Below, piece after piece: positions 13,025 through 14,203 of a DNA stretch of 14,203 nucleotides. This DNA comes from DASUEB01 sp036275295 (GTDB lineage Bacteria > Bacteroidota > Bacteroidia > Flavobacteriales_D > Luteibaculaceae): contig DASUEB010000069.1 in NCBI GenBank assembly GCA_036275295.1, positions 1 through 14,203 on the forward strand. Direction: 5' to 3'. The notes under the pieces are model-generated. The model ran no database searches. It worked only from the letters and a program-made list of their open reading frames with translations, and was not told the DNA's origin. The position numbers and the translations under genes were made by a program. Numbering within the stretch: the stretch's first letter is position 1; every line of letters starts with the position of its first letter.

Positions 13025-13645
13025 TTATTCAACACCTCTAGGTAAACTCAGTAATTGACCATTGGAAAATTTATATTCCTTTGATTTAATGAACAAACTT
13101 CCTGGCGGATTACTGTGCGTTATATTAATCAAGCGATTGCAAGGTATACTAGACGGATCACTTAAAAATCTTCTGGAAGAAGTAATATAAAATAACCTAG
13201 GTGGACCAATTTCAAAAATTTCAATTGTATCACCTCTGATTTCACCATACTTCAAATGGCGCAGCCATTTATTTATTGGCGGTTGTTGTGGATAAAATAA
13301 TTCCACAATTAATTTTCTTCCTTCACAGCGATAACGGCCTCTATGAACCGACAACGAGTCCAACATAAAATCCGATTGTTTCAAATTTATTTGACCGAAT
13401 TTAGATATCTCGACGAACGATTCATCTTCAAAGAATTTGAGAATAACGAAAACATTTTGATTTCCATAATCCGGCCGACCAATGTACACTCCATTCGTAT
13501 CAATTAGGCAAGAATCTTCAAGTGAATGAGGAAATGAATCCAGTTTAAAACAAGGTTTTTCAGAAAAAAAACGGCCACTGTAAACTGTTACCCCGCATGA
13601 GACAATAATCAACATCATTCCCAAAAATGATATATGTTTTACCAT
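13025..13645 (-). CDS. Lipoprotein, likely immunity protein of the type 23 toxin
   Basis: 206 residues starting MVKHISFLGMMLIIVSC; the lipobox is I-V-S-C with Cys17. The mature part is beta-rich with D-T (49-50), V-I-L-K-F-F (67-72), G-R-Y-R-C-E-G-R-K-L-I-V (103-114) and G-D-T-I-E-I-F-E-I (138-146). This pattern is shared with the lipoprotein at 12157-12726. The ATG lies inside the last codons of the upstream toxin gene (7-base overlap, TCATGGTAA), so translation is probably coupled. Position right after a polymorphic toxin is the standard place for its immunity gene. Being a lipoprotein, it would protect in the periplasm or at the outer membrane. The specific family is unknown to me. Confidence 0.75.
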   Translation of the reverse strand: MVKHISFLGMMLIIVSCGVTVYSGRFFSEKPCFKLDSFPHSLEDSCLIDTNGVYIGRPDYGNQNVFVILKFFEDESFVEISKFGQINLKQSDFMLDSLSVHRGRYRCEGRKLIVELFYPQQPPINKWLRHLKYGEIRGDTIEIFEIGPPRLFYITSSRRFLSDPSSIPCNRLINITHSNPPGSLFIKSKEYKFSNGQLLSLPRGVE

Positions 13646-14203
13646 GAGGTAAAAATATTCTTGGATTGATACTGAAAATAAGGTTTCACCTTATCGCTGG
13701 TCATTTGAAACATCCGTTGCTTTGCGAAAAAATTATGTGCGAAATAGTTCTGAAAGCCGTGTCTAACCCATTCTGAATCAATCCCGGCTCGATAGCCTTT
13801 ATATCCTAAATATAGGGCCCCCATTCTATATCTTGGTCCTTTCTCATAGACCAATCCATTTTTATATACTTCGCCAAATTCACCAACACAGTAGAGTCCA
13901 CAATTATCACCATAATTATCTTTAGCCTCTTGACTAAATTCAGCTGCAGTCCTCTTTCCAGTAAATAAATTTATTCCCAGTGAATAATCCTTATACCCTA
14001 TTGAGGCTGCAGCAGTACGATAACTGTCATTACCATCACCGGCCCATCCACCAAATGGCAAGCCATCATTTTCATAACTCATACTAAAATCTCCTATTCT
14101 TAAACGTGCCATTCCCACCGTTTGATCAGTTCCTAATCCGCTAAAGCGATTGGATGCAATCTGTAACCCAAAGTCACCGCGATCGAACCCTCCTCCAATT
14201 GAA
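13639..14203 (-). CDS. Polymorphic toxin type 23 domain, C-terminal part of a larger protein
   Basis: An open frame runs in from the right edge (at least 187 codons) without a stop, so the gene begins outside the window. Its end matches what I know of the 'bacterial toxin 23' domain: G-M-A-R-L-R-I-G-D-F, S-Y-E-N-D-G-L-P-F-G-G-W, GDGNDSYRTAAASIGYKDYS and L-G-I-N-L-F-T-G-K-R, followed by GYKGYRAGIDSEWVRHGFQN. This domain typically caps RHS or other secreted polymorphic toxins of Bacteroidota. An internal ATG at 14118 is not a likely real start, because the same frame continues with a family-like GGGFDRGDFG sequence. Its stop overlaps the downstream lipoprotein start. I cannot tell from the visible part whether the N-terminal part is an RHS shell. 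Confidence 0.75.
   Translation of the reverse strand, partial: SIGGGFDRGDFGLQIASNRFSGLGTDQTVGMARLRIGDFSMSYENDGLPFGGWAGDGNDSYRTAAASIGYKDYSLGINLFTGKRTAAEFSQEAKDNYGDNCGLYCVGEFGEVYKNGLVYEKGPRYRMGALYLGYKGYRAGIDSEWVRHGFQNYFAHNFFAKQRMFQMTSDKVKPYFQYQSKNIFTSW

Noticed and set aside
1..14203. CRISPR arrays, tRNA and rRNA genes
   Set aside because: No regularly spaced repeats and no tRNA- or rRNA-like sequence were seen on either strand.

Overview
The window reads as a chromosomal segment of a Bacteroidota bacterium, probably of the Flavobacteriia/Chitinophagia type. Evidence: the order rplM-rpsI-rpsB-tsf-pyrH-frr; a textbook Bacteroidota promoter (TTTG, 18 bp, TAnnTTTG) before rplM; a GLPGLI-family protein tail; a pinensin-type peptide leader; many small lipoproteins with a Cys lipobox; and RHS proteins of the Bacteroidota kind (YTGHEHLDEFGLINMNGRMYDP). 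Shine-Dalgarno sequences are mostly absent, as usual in this phylum.

Region 1 (1-1946, plus strand): the tail of a GLPGLI-family protein, a short Cys-rich ribosomal peptide precursor with a GG site (372-581) and no modifying enzyme in view, and kbl (750-1946), the second enzyme of threonine-to-glycine degradation.

Region 2 (1959-6130, plus strand): a housekeeping translation block. A promoter drives rplM-rpsI. A 136-nt gap before rpsB-tsf can fold into two long crossing stems, a candidate ribosomal-protein leader pseudoknot. tsf ends in a strong intrinsic terminator. pyrH-frr follow with only 6 nt between them and end in a second terminator.

Region 3 (6131-7740, plus strand): a repeat-rich upstream region, then a lipoprotein S8 subtilisin-like protease with an I9-type propeptide and a Gly-rich insertion, closed by a 13-bp terminator.

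Region 4 (7741-14203, minus strand): an AT-richer accessory island. It is read from the right edge leftwards as a polymorphic-toxin/immunity array. It starts with the C-terminal toxin domain (type 23) of a large protein entering from the right, overlapping a lipoprotein gene that is the likely immunity gene. Next come a decayed coding stretch and a second lipoprotein with the same residue pattern. Then follows an RHS 'tip' that begins inside that lipoprotein's 3' end, carries only the last part of the RHS core, and ends in a new C-terminal domain with a HEYIH zinc-protease motif. It overlaps a signal-peptide protein, the probable cognate immunity protein. Finally there are two more lipoprotein genes, each preceded by a degenerate, internally deleted IS66-like element. 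The two elements have the same deletion layout and nearly the same length. All candidate immunity proteins carry export signals, which suggests that the toxins act outside the cytoplasm. The array looks like displaced RHS cassettes plus immunity genes kept as a reservoir, with IS66 remnants marking rearrangement points.
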